This document shows positions 13,460 through 23,977 of a DNA stretch of 64,000 bases, in pieces. Both the position numbers and the translations under genes were made by a program. The first letter of the stretch is position 1; every line of letters begins with the position of its first letter. This stretch comes from Alnus glutinosa (lineage: Eukaryota > Streptophyta > Magnoliopsida > Fagales > Betulaceae), in contig NC_084890.1 of NCBI RefSeq assembly GCF_958979055.1, positions 1,302,001 to 1,366,000 of the forward strand. The letters run 5' to 3'. The notes below the pieces were generated by a model. That model saw nothing but the letters and a program-made list of their open reading frames with translations, was not told the origin of the DNA and did not search any database.

Positions 13460-14011
13460 TTTAATATATAAAATATATATATATATATATTATAAACCAG
13501 GTAGGATTATTATCCATTTTTGCTTATCCCTGTAATCACAAGACAACATAATCAACATTTGTCAAGATACATTGTCATTTCCAAATAGAGATTTAGCAAT
13601 ATTTATGTATGGATTGTTAATAAATGTGAGAAAGATAATATGACTCGCCAGCCCAATTAAGTTTGTTTTGGGTTAATTAATGCTCGCCGGAGCAGCCTAT
13701 AAACTATAAAGACTCCAAGAATATTAGCAATGACACCAGATATTCAAATGACGAAGAGACAAAAACTCCATTTGAAACATATGTTTGTGGTGCAATTGTC
13801 GTTATCCCTTTTGACAGTTTTTTAGCACAATTGATCAGTTTCTAACTCTGGTTAATTAGGTGTTCATCTGAATGGTTTAAACACAATCTTATTCATCCCA
13901 AAAAATTTGTAAAAATAATTATTGTGATTTTCCATATATGTTTATCAACACATTCTTTTTGGGTTTTTAGAAAAACTGACGGCGACTATGGAGAAAATCA
14001 ACATCGGCGAG

Positions 14012-15207
14012 CAGGGACGGGGCCAGACATTTTAATGGGAGGGGGCCAAATAATTTTTTTTCTTAAGTAGGGATTAAAGTATATGTATAAAGGCAAATTT
14101 TAAGTAAATTAAACATAACCTAGTTTTGATATTTTTATTATTCCATTCAAATTAAAAATCAATAAGCAAAAGTAAAAAAGAGTTTTGTTGGGGATAAATC
14201 CCACTCAACCCGATCCAAAGAAGAGATTCAAAAGTCAAATAGGTCCAAACAGATAAGAATAATGATAAGATAAGAATAATGATCATATCAGAGGTCTAAG
14301 AAGATATCAGATCAGAAGTCTAAGAAGATATCAGATCAGAAGTCTAAGAAGATATCAGATTGGAAGTCTAAGAAGATATCCAATTAGAAGTCTAGTAAAG
14401 GATTGAAGTCCAATTAGAACTCGGACAGCAGTTCTAGATCAACAAGGAGCAGGAGTCCTAATCCAGGTTTGACTCCATCTCTATGCCTATAAATAGGCCC
14501 ATACCCCAGGTATAAACTAAGTCTCAATTTTTATGCATAGAGCATTATTTCTCTCACAGAAGCTAACTTAGGCATCGGAGCGGGACCCCCGGAAGGGTCC
14601 CTAGGTTTTGTTGTTTTGCAGAGTTATTAAGAAGCGTGAAGAACATCAAAGGAACGTGCAAATTCACACCATACCGGAAACTGTACCAACAAGTTTTTAG
14701 AAAGAAAAAAAAAAAGTAAAGAAAACCACTGTCCAAAGATTCAGAAAATAAAAAATAAAAAATGTCTCAATTATTTTTTCCACACATTCTTAGGAAATCG
14801 AGCTTGGTTAAGCTTGTGACTCCTCAAATCTACACATGTCTTCTTCCAATGCACTACTTTACTAAACCCTTTTCGTTTACTTTGAACACAGTCTCTACAA
14901 CTTTATAAAGATCTTTCCATTGTTAGATTCTTAGGCATGTCCCTTACTACCCGTGAAATATTAAAGGAAAAAGTTTTGACAATAATTAAAGAGATGATAA
15001 AAGGGAATGGGGCAAGGAAAAAAAAAATCTTGCTAGGGGCCAATAAGCAAAAAAAACCTTAATTTGATTCATCTAAAAAAAAAAAAAAAAAAAACTTAAT
15101 TTAATTTTTTTTGTTTTACCTTAAATTTTTTTTTTATTATTATTTGTTTCTCTTAAGAGTTGAGGGGGGGCCATGGCCCCCACTGGCCCCCCCTCTCTCC
15201 GTCATTG
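14012..15207. mobile_element. hAT-type non-autonomous element containing a nested solo LTR
   Basis: The left end reads CAGGGACGGGGCCAGAC; the right end, on the minus strand, reads CAATGACGGAGAGAGG. Both ends continue into G/C-rich GGGGCCA stretches, as in common plant hAT derivatives with CAGGGACGG-type termini. A perfect 8-bp target duplication, TCGGCGAG, flanks it at 14004-14011 and 15208-15215. Without the nested LTR the element is about 685 bp with no transposase frame. Confidence 0.85.
14186..14691 (+). mobile_element. Solo LTR of an LTR retrotransposon (fossil)
   Basis: A 506-bp block that begins TGTTGGGGATAAATCC and ends CTGTACCAACA, with a perfect 5-bp target duplication AGTTT at 14181-14185 and 14692-14696. 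It contains a TATA-like CTATAAATAG at about 14491 and a tandem array of a roughly 23-bp unit (GTCTAAGAAGATATCAGATC) at about 14285-14400. No internal region is present, so recombination between LTRs removed it. The family recurs at 37446-37987 in reverse. The exact target duplication suggests fairly recent insertion, after the hAT element that hosts it. Confidence 0.85.
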
Positions 15208-15546
15208 TCGGCGAGTGGTATCGTTCTCCGGCAATTAACTACACCATCATAGTGGTATTCTTCAGCTATCCAGTGGGTCGCAGAGAACCACTCCGCCGGG
15301 GTTAATTGTGTCCCTAGCCTGCTGGTTAGTTGCTAATACATTTATGCTTTTTCTTATTAAGCAAAATCCAACAAAATAAAAATCAAATTAACATACAAAT
15401 CTAAGAATTAATAAAAGCACTCAGTTCTTAAACTTTATTCACCAAAACATATATATCGACGTTACAGGAAACACACAAAATCACCCACTCCGATCCAAAG
15501 CATTTCCAAACAAATTTGCATTCCGGCTAACCAAAATCATCTTTAA

Positions 15547-15915
15547 TTAGGGCCGACTGTGAGTGCCCTTAATTTGCTTAAACGAGGTAAGGTTCCTGAA
15601 ATTCTCCCAGGGCTTCTCCCACACAACAGCCTCATAGTGCTTGGTCACGGCCCCGTCCTTGGCCGCCACGTCGAGCCGGTATTTCGTCCCGGCCACGACC
15701 TGGGTCTCGCCCTTGACCACGTCCACAAACTTCAGGTCGGTCTTGGACGACTTGTTGTACTCGGCCACCGCGAACTCACCGATCTCCTTCACGTGCGGAT
15801 CGTTGACGTTCTTTATTGGCTGCCACCCGCCGGCGAGAGGACCTCGGCCGCCGACGGCGGAGGCCAACAGGGGAAGGACGAGAAGGGTAAGAAGATAAAA
15901 GCACAGGGTTTTCAT
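15547..15915 (-). CDS. Phytocystatin (secreted cysteine protease inhibitor)
   Basis: Cystatins of this family block papain-like cysteine proteases in defence and in control of protein turnover. The 122-residue product is single-exon, which is usual for small plant cystatins of this subtype. Residues 1-20 form a hydrophobic signal peptide ending LLASA, so the protein should enter the secretory path. The three inhibitory sites are present: Gly-Gly at 29-30 near the mature N-terminus, the loop QVVAG at 72-76, and the PW pair at 102-103. The plant signature helix is GEFAVAEYN (46-54). A TATA box lies about 80 bp upstream. A decayed tandem copy lies 3.6 kb upstream on the same strand. The family assignment is firm. 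Confidence 0.95.
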   Translation of the reverse strand: MKTLCFYLLTLLVLPLLASAVGGRGPLAGGWQPIKNVNDPHVKEIGEFAVAEYNKSSKTDLKFVDVVKGETQVVAGTKYRLDVAAKDGAVTKHYEAVVWEKPWENFRNLTSFKQIKGTHSRP

Positions 15916-15989
15916 TGTAGTAACCGTTGGTTTCTTCCTCTGATGGGTTTTGGTATTGAAGCGTGAGAGAGAATGGTTGGTGGGTCGTC

Positions 15990-16028
15990 GGTTTTATAGA
16001 GGTCGTGGGACGTGGATAACGGCTACGT
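15990..16028 (-). promoter_or_regulatory. Cystatin promoter: TATA box and conserved upstream motif
   Basis: On the minus strand TCTATAAAAC (about 15991-16000) is a good TATA box 76-85 bp upstream of the ATG. About 15 bp further upstream lies GTAGCCGTTATCC. Both the TATA box and this motif are kept, at nearly the same spacing, upstream of the decayed paralogue at 19.9 kb. CCGTT is a MYB-type core; the regulator is unknown. Confidence 0.6.
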
Positions 16029-16658
16029 AAAAAGAAATATAATTTGGAGATAAGATTTGCCTTGGAATTTCTGGAAATTACAGTGGGCCTACGTTACGCG
16101 GAGTTGAGCGTGTTGGGATTGGGGGTCTTGGTGGATTTACAGCCCTCAGATTTTGACAAAGATGGAGAGCGGTATACACGGCACCGACGGCAGCCAGTAA
16201 TTAAGGGAGATCGGAGGTCGGGGAAGTTGGGTTGAAATCCATGTGTTGGTCTGTCTCAGACTTGAAAAAGTCTTACTGGCTACTGGGGCCTGTTATTGGA
16301 AAGTGGGTCCCGCTTGATGGATTTGGCCCAATTGGGTTTCGGTGAACGGTGACGATGTGGAGGAAGCTGTGTGCTGTAGCCCATCTAATCAAACTCCCAT
16401 TTCGCCCGTTTTGGGAGAAATCTTTCCTTAACTTACTGCAGCAAACAAAGAAAAACAAAACAAAACAAAACAAAAATAAATCACCAAATCCAAAAATTAA
16501 TAGCACCAAGTTGTTGTTTTTTTTTTTAAATTAAATAAGGAAATTCTTGTCACTTCTTATCCAAAAGAAAAAAGAAGTGGACAATCCTATAAATGAAAAA
16601 CGGGTAAACTCTCCAGCAATAAACTCAAACCAAACTAAAACAGTGTTGAAAAAATTGA

Positions 16659-16859
16659 GTAATATTTCTTACACAACTCTTACACAGCTTTTGTACAACT
16701 CTAACAACCTTTTTTTAAGATCAATCATTGAATATTTAGATCTCACATGCAAGAAAACAAATCCAATAGTTGATCATAAAAAAAAAAAAAAAAAAAAAAA
16801 TTTAAAAAGTAGTTAGAGTTGTATAAAAATTGTGTAAGAGTTGTGCAAAAAAACATTAC
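16659..16859. mobile_element. Short MITE with about 45-bp inverted arms
   Basis: Left arm GTAATATTTCTTACACAACT and right arm (minus strand) GTAATGTTTTTTTGCACAAC pair over about 45 bp, around an A-run centre. TTGA is repeated at both edges (16655-16658 and 16860-16863). No coding capacity. A partial copy lies at 18797-18920. Confidence 0.6.
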
Positions 16860-17261
16860 TTGAAATAATTACAAAATGTAAGAAATTGGTCAAACAAGTG
16901 ACCAGTTTCTCATTTTGCTCTCTTGTCTGTCAATGAATTCAACAGTCAACTCCCCGATTAATTTCTTCATTTACTTACTGTATAAATAAAAACTGATTTA
17001 AAAAAAAAAACAAATTTATCTTTTAAATGGGAGGGAAAGGATATATTTTTTTTATTTAATTTATTAAATTGATATATGTATATTAAAAATGTATGTATGA
17101 ATCATATGCTATAAGAATATATGTCAATTTAATAGGCTTAATTGAATAAATTGCTTCCTATATATATCATAGAAAACTTTATCTTTCGAAAAAAGTACCC
17201 CACCCATGAATAAAAGTTTAAGAATTATAATTTTTTTGAACTTTAATAAGGTAAATTTTCT

Positions 17262-17460
17262 TTTTAAAAAAATATTAGAAATTTTAATCTTATTTAAGAA
17301 AACAAATAAATAAAAATGCCTTATGTATTGCAATAAATGAAATAAAAGGCAAAAAATTAGGTAACCCAACTATGCAGCCCGTGACCCTTCCAAAACTGCT
17401 ACAGCGGTATTATGAGTCACTTCCACGCAGATTTTGATTGCGAAATGATAGCAAATTGCA
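17262..17460. repeat. Dispersed duplicate, copy A (see 27995-28740)
   Basis: The motifs GAAATTTTAATCTTATTTAAG, GCAATAAATG, CACTTCCAC and AAATGATAGCAAATTG occur in the same order and spacing as in the 28-kb copy, which has about 500 bp inserted in the middle. No gene was seen in it. Confidence 0.6.
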
Positions 17461-18059
17461 AAATCTCTCAATTAAAGCAATTGAGGTATCTCTCCCTTTC
17501 TTTTCTTTTCTTTTTCTTAATTTAATTTTATGAAATATAATTAGATTCGTTTTGATTGGAACACGTGTTGCATAAACACATGTCTCAACTCCAATATTAT
17601 CTACAATTTAAACTAAAACTGAACCCAAAAAAAGTATCTTTAAATCATGATCAAACTGAACCCAAAGAATTCATTTTAAAAACAAGAATGTCAAAAATAA
17701 TTTAGAAATAAATAAAAACAACTAAAAAATTAAACAAAACACAAAAATCTCAAAATCCAAATAGAGAAAACCTAATTGACAATAGTTAATCAGAAGAAAG
17801 TATAAATATCACTCTTAGATTTTGGTTTAGGTGTCAATTTATTCCTTATAGTTTTAATTTCAATAATTTAGTCCATATATGGACATTGCTTTTATTAAAA
17901 ATTTCTGTTAAATCTAACAAATCTAAGTCATGTGTAATAATGATATGACAATATTGTTTATCCCTAACCTTCTTAATTTACATCTCAAAATATAATTCAT
18001 TTCCTCAACCACTGTGAACCCAACTAATGAGGCTGCTATGAAATATTTACTCATGGGCG

Positions 18060-18695
18060 CAATGCCGGCTCAATGCTTAGGCAAATTAGGCTATCGCCTA
18101 AGACCCCAAATAAAAAAATAGTATAATTAAGATTTTCTTTTTAAAAAATAAAAATTAAAGCCCCGTTTATAACAAAAAAAAGTTAGTTATTGCTCTTTAA
18201 TTAAGGTCTCAATTATGGTAAATAAATAATATTATGACAAAAAATGTAGTCAGTGCTTTTTAATTAAGGCCTCAATTATGGTAAAAAATAAATATAAATA
18301 ATTGAATTCCAAGATATTAAAGAGGAAAATAAAGAAAAATGGAAAGTTACTTTAATTGCACCCTTGAAACAGTTACTAACTCATAATTTCACATGAATTT
18401 AAAACCAAAATATTGGCTAAGTTTGTTTATTGAAATAATTTTTTAGAATAAAGTTAATTTCGTTTTACGAAAATTAAATTCTACATAAAAATAATTATAT
18501 GTAACTCAACACAAAATATAACATTTGTTGAAATTAAATATTTCCTAACAAAAGATGAATTTTGCATGTCGCTTAAAAAAATAAATAAAGGCAAAAAGCA
18601 AAGAGAATGATTTAAAATTAAAGTTATTTAAATATAAAAAAAAGCCCCACCTGAGTTTATCGCCTTAGGTCTCAAAATTTATTAAGCCGGCCTTA
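18060..18695. mobile_element. hAT-like non-autonomous element
   Basis: The left end CAATGCCGGCTCAAT and the right end on the minus strand TAAGGCCGGCTTAAT are imperfect TIRs. Inside each end is a GCCTAAG/CTTAGGC segment of the kind found in plant hAT derivatives. An 8-bp target duplication, YATGGGCG, lies at 18052-18059 and 18696-18703 with one mismatch. The interior is AT-rich and non-coding. Confidence 0.75.
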
Positions 18696-18796
18696 TATGG
18701 GCGGGGCAAGCTCTTCTATTCTGGTTCATGGTGAAGTAGATAAACGGGAATTAATTCTAACTCCCACATGATGAGAAAAAGTAAAAGGATATGGTT

Positions 18797-18920
18797 TGAA
18801 TATTTAGAGCCCACATGTAAGAAAACAAATCTAATGATTGATTATAATAAAAAAAAAAAAAAAAAAAAAAAGTACTTAGTGTTGTGCAAAAATTGTGTAA
18901 TGGTTGTACAAGAAACATTA
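18797..18920. mobile_element. Partial copy of the 16.7-kb MITE
   Basis: Matches the right half of the 16659-16859 element, including the A run and the GTGCAAAAATTGTGTAA segment; the left arm is missing. It ends about 40 bp before the chloroplast-derived segment. Confidence 0.6.
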
Positions 18921-18962
18921 GTCTAGAAAAAGAAATATCCGCAGGGCTACAACAACGTATTG

Positions 18963-19130
18963 GCTTACCAACCCAATTTATTCTGCTTTTTTGTTGGGAC
19001 TGGTTCTTGTTTGTATATCTTTATTCCATATTAATTCTATCAAACTATCATTTTGTAGCTGCCGCACAACTCCTTATTTATGTGGGAGCCATAAATGTTT
19101 TAATTATATTTGCTGTCATGTTCATGAATG
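18963..19130 (+). pseudogene. ndhG: Chloroplast-derived fragment of ndhG (NUPT)
   Basis: About 168 bp are nearly identical to the central part of the plastid gene ndhG (NADH dehydrogenase-like complex subunit 6). The protein string [20 protein letters not shown] is diagnostic, followed by FAVMFMN. The reading frame is open across the fragment, but both ends of ndhG are absent and the flanks are unrelated nuclear sequence. This is a nuclear insertion of plastid DNA with no expected function. High similarity to the plastid gene suggests a fairly recent transfer. Confidence 0.9.
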
Positions 19131-19508
19131 CCTTATTTATTAAGGAACATATGACAATTCATTTTATAATTAAATTGGGTTGAAGACAATTACTCAAACC
19201 TAATTTGGAGAAAATTTATGTCTGCATATTGCCTATTGGGAGGAAAAATATTGGTTTGATTTAATTAATAGAGGTTTTGATTTCTCATTAATGTAATATG
19301 CAAGGACTAAATATATTGTTCAAACAGAAAATAAAGTGACTGATCAATTAATATCTAAATCAACGTTTAGGGTGATATATATGTTTATTATTTTCAGGGA
19401 AAAGAAAAATAGCACAAGTAACATAAACCCTAGAAAGAGGGAGAGCTTTATTACAAGCAACACACACAATCACCCATTGTAGAACAGAACTTTCCCAAAC
19501 TACACCCT

Positions 19509-19851
19509 TTAAGCCGTAATACGCGTAAACGAGAGAAGGCTCAGTTTCCTTGAAGATTTATGCACAAAAGACTCGGAGGTGTTGGTGGCGCCCCCGTCCT
19601 TTGCAGTCAAGGTGAGCCGGAAGTTCGTTGTCCCGAGATAGACCTCCAATGAGCAAGCGCTAATCACGACACTGAACCGAAGGTTCGCCCCAGACGACTT
19701 CTTGTAGTCTGTCACCGCGGTCTCTTCGTAGGACTGAATGACCGGGTCGTTAACATTCGGTACAGGCGTCCACGCGGCATCATGCGCCGCCGCCAACATA
19801 GGAAGGACGAGAAGAAGAACAAGGTAGCTAGAAGCATTGAGCTGCTTTCAT
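19509..19851 (-). pseudogene. Decayed tandem copy of the phytocystatin gene
   Basis: The 97-codon frame (start MLAAAHDAAW) aligns with the intact cystatin at 15.5 kb: NVNDPVIQSYEE, TDYKKSSGANLRF and LTAKDGGATN all match. The ancestral ATG at 19851 is followed by an in-frame TAG after seven codons. The signal-peptide frame (SYLVLLLVLPMLAAA) is open one base out of phase, so a 1-base change near the start has separated ATG from body. The central QVVAG loop is replaced by LEVYLG, the N-terminal glycine pair is missing and the PW site is lost, so even a translated product should not inhibit papain-type proteases. The promoter TATA box persists. Likely a pseudogene after tandem duplication. Confidence 0.8.
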
Positions 19852-19930
19852 TGTAACTGGTGGTTTTTCTGTTACGGGTTATTGTATATCAAAGCGTACG
19901 TGCATGAGAGAAAGGTTGGCGGGTGCTTGG

Positions 19931-19958
19931 TTTTATAGGGGAAGGGGATAACGGCTAC
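19931..19958 (-). promoter_or_regulatory. Retained promoter elements of the decayed cystatin copy
   Basis: On the minus strand CCCTATAAAACC is the TATA counterpart of the intact gene, with AGTAGCCGTTATCC about 10 bp further upstream. The two-element layout matches the intact paralogue. Confidence 0.5.
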
Positions 19959-20179
19959 TTTTGGCAATGCCACAATCATTTGGGATGGGGCAGAGATAAG
20001 GTTTGGATAACGTTTTACGGCACTCCACTCCACCGGCGAATAATTGAAAAGGAATGATCACCGATCGGAACAAGTTGGGAGGGGCTTGTGAAGGTGGATC
20101 GACGGGATGGGTTGTTGTAGTGTTGAAGATGAAGATGGGGTTGATTGAGGTGGCTATTTGATTCTTTTTTATTAGAGAA

Positions 20180-20263
20180 GAGAAATGCTATAGACCCCGA
20201 AATATTTTTCAAACTGAACGTTCCAAACTGACATGGACAGGGACGTGGCTGAGCCACGTTGGA

Positions 20264-20294
<31 letters not shown>

Positions 20295-20882
20295 AAAAAA
20301 GAAAAAAGAAAAAAGCTGAGTCTCCCTCTCTCTTGCCCTTAAGCAGATCGACCCTTTCTCTCTCCCCTCTCTCACCGGCCGGCCTGACCAGATCAGGCCG
20401 GAAACCCACACTCGGCCATGTTGGGTTTTATTAAAAATAAAATAAAAAACGCCGAGTCTCCCTCTCTCTCTCTCTCGCCCTTAAGCAGATCGACACTCTC
20501 TCTCTCCCCCCCTCCCATTGGTTGGCCTAACCGAATCTGGCCGGAAACCAATGCTCGCCCAGCGTGGTTTGAGAGATTCGGCCGGAAACCCACGCTCGGC
20601 TGGATCTGATCTGAGATCCGCTAGGTCGTCGGGGTTGGCTGGATCTCTGTTTCCGGGCGGATCTCTCCCGAGCTCCAGTCGCTAGCTGTCCATGGCCTTC
20701 AGGAATGGCGAGTGGGACGGCCGGCGAGAGAGAGACGACGAAAATATTTGGAGGAGCTTTTTTTTTTTTTTTCTTTTTTTTCTTTTTTTTTTGTAAATAC
20801 CCAACGTGGCTTAGCCACGTCACTGTCCATGTCAATTTGGAACGTTTTATTTGGAAAATATTCGAGGTCTATAGCATTTCTC
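20180..20882. mobile_element. Mutator-like non-autonomous element with 9-bp target duplication
   Basis: Terminal inverted repeats of about 85-90 bp start GAGAAATGCTATAGACC and include GACATGGACAGNGACGTGGC. A perfect 9-bp target duplication, ATTAGAGAA, flanks the element at 20171-20179 and 20883-20891, diagnostic for Mutator-like transposons. The interior is GC-rich, unlike the surroundings, with an internal repeat: CGAGTCTCCCTCTCTC...AAGCAGATCGAC occurs twice, and CGGCCGGAAACC-type segments three times. This could be captured host sequence, but I do not recognise a gene in it. Confidence 0.88.
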
Positions 20883-20891
20883 ATTAGAGAA

Positions 20892-22005
20892 TACCTTCTA
20901 TCCCGTCCTGGTGTAAAACCACTCATTTACAGTGTTCAATAAAAATTTAACACGTTAACTCATTGCACCAAATAGAATAAATACAAAAGTACCCGATTAA
21001 GGGCACTGTTGGCAGAATGTTAAGGGCAGCAAAGTACCGATCCTCCAATAGCCTCTCTTGGGGTACACAAAAGATGCAGCTCCCTCTTCATCCACCAACG
21101 TGACCAACCCACAAACCACCCCAACTCTCCGAGCCAACATCGCCACTGGAATCCACGGAGTCATGCCAGAGTTCACAGCCGGAATATATGTGGGCTGAAA
21201 GAATTTCCTAATTTCTATTGGTATTCTCTTATGGAGGTTTCATGTTTTCTGTCAAGATTCCAATTTTCGATTTTCTAGGAAACAATCTGAGTAGAAATTT
21301 CCTTTGCTATTACCAAATCTTTCTTCTATCTATGTTGTGCGGTGACTCTATTTTATTTGCTATAAAGGAGAATTGGGTTTGCCTTCGCCTCCAATGATTT
21401 TTCACTGTTACGATCACATCATTGATTTTTTTGTGACTATTCACATCTGTTGTGGGCGGGGTGCGCTTATCTGATCGGAGAACTTTGTCTCGGCTCATGA
21501 ACTGGCAAATGGTGGGCTTGGTGAAGAGAGGAGTAGATTTGTTGGAGGTGGGTGAATCAGTGGTGGGTTTGGGTACCGGCGACACAATAGTGTGGGGTGA
21601 GCAGATTGGATGGGTGATTGGCTGTGGCGCTGACACGGTGGTGCTGTTTGGGAATTTTTTTGATTTTGTTTTTTGAACGGAAGCAGTCTTGGGTGTTTGG
21701 AAGTTGGTGGGTTCTATGGTTTGCTTTGGCTGGGTGTGAAGGATGATGGCGGTAGCTTTCGGCGTAATTCGACAGTGGCGTGGGGCTGAGAGGAGGTTGT
21801 GGTTTCTAGGGCGGGCTCTTAAAAGGAAAAACTGGGAAGCTTTTTTCTTCTTTTTTTTTTTTCATAAGATTCAATGCTCCCGTGTTTATTGTATTTAATC
21901 TTCTTAGATGATGTGTTAAATCTTTATTAGAAGCTGTAAAACATTACTTTTACAGCCCATCCTTGTAGAATGGGCTCTCTTTTATTATTATTATTATTAC
22001 TAGCA
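20892..22005. other. Unidentified block, possibly a remnant non-LTR element
   Basis: A region of normal GC content with G-rich stretches (21450-21830) and no reliable reading frame. It ends in TTTTATTATTATTATTATTA (about 21980-21999), a simple TTA tail such as some RTE-type LINEs carry. No target duplication or reverse-transcriptase motif was found. Confidence 0.3.
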
Positions 22006-22349
22006 TATAACCCGCGTCATGCACGAATTTTACTAATTAAAACTGCATAATAAATTAGAATGTTATATTTAATTTAAGAAACAAAATAAAAATTTAGAAA
22101 TAAAATTGAAAATAAGTAAATGTATATTGTAAATTATCTTGTAAGGAATTAAAATAAATCACATATTTTCAATTTTTTTTTATATGTAATTACATTATTC
22201 AATTTTTATAGACGTTAATTCAAAAGACCTTTTATACAATATAGGAATTCACAAAAACAAAGAACAATATAATGTACTCACATCATTGCTATAACTTGTA
22301 TTCAATATTTACAAAAAAAAACTCAGAAGAAAATTTTGTTGACAATTAA

Positions 22350-23581
22350 CATATTTAAACTAAAGAAAATCGCACTCTCACCATAATCAAATAATGAATA
22401 ATTAACAATTTATAAACCATTAAACATGAAGCCAAATATTATATTGTCATTTTTATGATTATTGTTTTCTTATTACCTTTAAAATTGAGGGCAATATGAA
22501 ATGAAGTGTAACTCATACAACATTCTAGAGGTGTATATATGTATTGCATGTATAACATAAAAGAAACTACATTTAGAACAAAAAATTGAAACGTAAGATT
22601 TGTATTTTTTGTATATTTTTCTCGGTTTCAATGAAACTAATAGGTATAGGAAGAAGTCCCGACAAAATGAGATTTTTTATTTTTTTTCCTTTCGACCACC
22701 GTCTTTCACATATTTATCATAAAACAAAATAATTTTAGCACAAAATAAGCAATAATATATAAATTAGAACATAAAATAAGTACAAAAAATGAAAACAGAT
22801 GACAAACGAAAAAAAAAAAAAAATGAAAATACTCATACAGTATAAAAATAATTTTATTTTTCTTTTATTGTATATTTTCTCCAATTACAATAAATTCATA
22901 ACCTCATAGGTATAGGAAGAAATTATGTCTAATAGAGATTCTTTTTCCCGACGATTCTTTGCATATATAACGTTTAAAAAAAAAAAAAAAAAAAACTACT
23001 TTTAGAACAGAAATAAAAATAATATATAAATTTTTTTTTTGAAGAAAAAATAATATAGAAATTAAAACAGAAAATAAGGACAAAATATGAAAATGGACAA
23101 TAAACAGAAACTAGAAAAATACTCATATAATATAAAATAGTTGTATTTTTTGTATATAAATTATAACATCAAATAAGGAAAAAAAAAATGAAAATGGACG
23201 GCCAACGACAAATGAAATATACTCATAATAGGAAAAACTTTCTTTGGTTCTAATGAAATTCGTATTAATAGAAATAAATTCTGTTAAATAGAGATTTTTC
23301 TTACGATTATCATTTGTATATATAATGTTAAAAAAATAAAAATAAAAATATATATAAACTAATTTTAGAACATAAATAAAAATAATATATAAATTATAAC
23401 AAAAAATAAAAATGAAAAACGATAACAAACTAACATGACCATAAAAAATAAAGACCAAAAAAAGAAGAGAAAAAATACTCAGATAATGGAAAATAATTAT
23501 TTGCTGTATATTTTCTTGATTCCAATAAAGCAAACAAAAATTATGGAGTGTATGTGTACCCCAAATATTTGCTATAGGTTA
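22350..23581. repeat. AT-rich tandem array of about 230-270-bp units
   Basis: About four diverged units in a row share the order: TAGGTATAGGAAGAA, AATAGAGATT, CGAYTCTTTGCATATATAA, CTTTTAGAACA, ATAATATATAAATTA, AAATGAAAA and ACTCATA. A further part-unit is at about 24391-24480, beyond two inserted MITEs. A motif like CTTTCTCTCACCATAATTT at 24603 and 25797 suggests the array once ran on to 25.8 kb and was interrupted by the transporter-exon copy. The stretch left of it begins ACTAGCATATAACCCGCGTCATGC, which might be a Helitron-type start, but no 3' hairpin plus CTRR end was fixed. Confidence 0.55.
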
Positions 23582-23898
23582 AGAGTGCGTTTGGGATTGC
23601 GATTTCGTAGACAATTAGTGCGATTTTAAACTAAATTGCAGAACATAAATTGTTTGAGAACTGCGTTTTTAAAAATTGCGATTTGAAAACGCAGAAAATC
23701 AGTTTTTTCAAAACGCAGGTAAGTTGATGCTTTTTTAAAAACGCAGAATTTTAAAAATTATTTGCGATTTTAGAGACTAAACTGCGATTTTGCCAAACGC
23801 TTAACTGTGTTTTTAAAAATCACTTTTTTCAAATCGCACATTTTAAAATCATTATTTTAAATCGCACTTTTCAAAATCGCAAACTCAAACAGACCCTA
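23582..23898 (+). mobile_element. hAT-like MITE, GTGCGTTTGG family, copy 1
   Basis: Starts GTGCGTTTGGGATTGCGATT and ends AAATCGCAAACTCAAACAGACCC, imperfect inverted repeats of each other. The interior is made of repeated GCGATTT/AAATCGC and AAAACGCAG segments. Related copies are at 27270-27577, 29528-29799 and (decayed) 31577-31765. Confidence 0.7.
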
Positions 23899-23977
23899 AA
23901 TCAAAAACCACTTATATGAGAGAATACAAAAGTAAGAGTATTATTTATTTTAACAAAAAATAAAGACAAAAAACAAA

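Larger units (their letters stand above)
13988..15304 (+). pseudogene. Short unidentified reading frame split by a hAT insertion
   Basis: The sequence left of the hAT element starts with ATG at 13988 (MEKINIGE). The sequence to the right of the second target-site copy continues in frame as WYRSPAINYT and on to a stop at 15302-15304. If the 1.2-kb insertion and one target copy are ignored, the frame is a continuous peptide of about 37 residues. I do not recognise it. It may be the first exon of a dead gene or a chance frame. Confidence 0.3.

Noticed and set aside
14285-14400. Regular short repeats resembling a CRISPR-like array
   Set aside because: Units of about 23 bp follow one another without unique spacers and lie in an LTR of a plant nuclear element; a simple tandem repeat.
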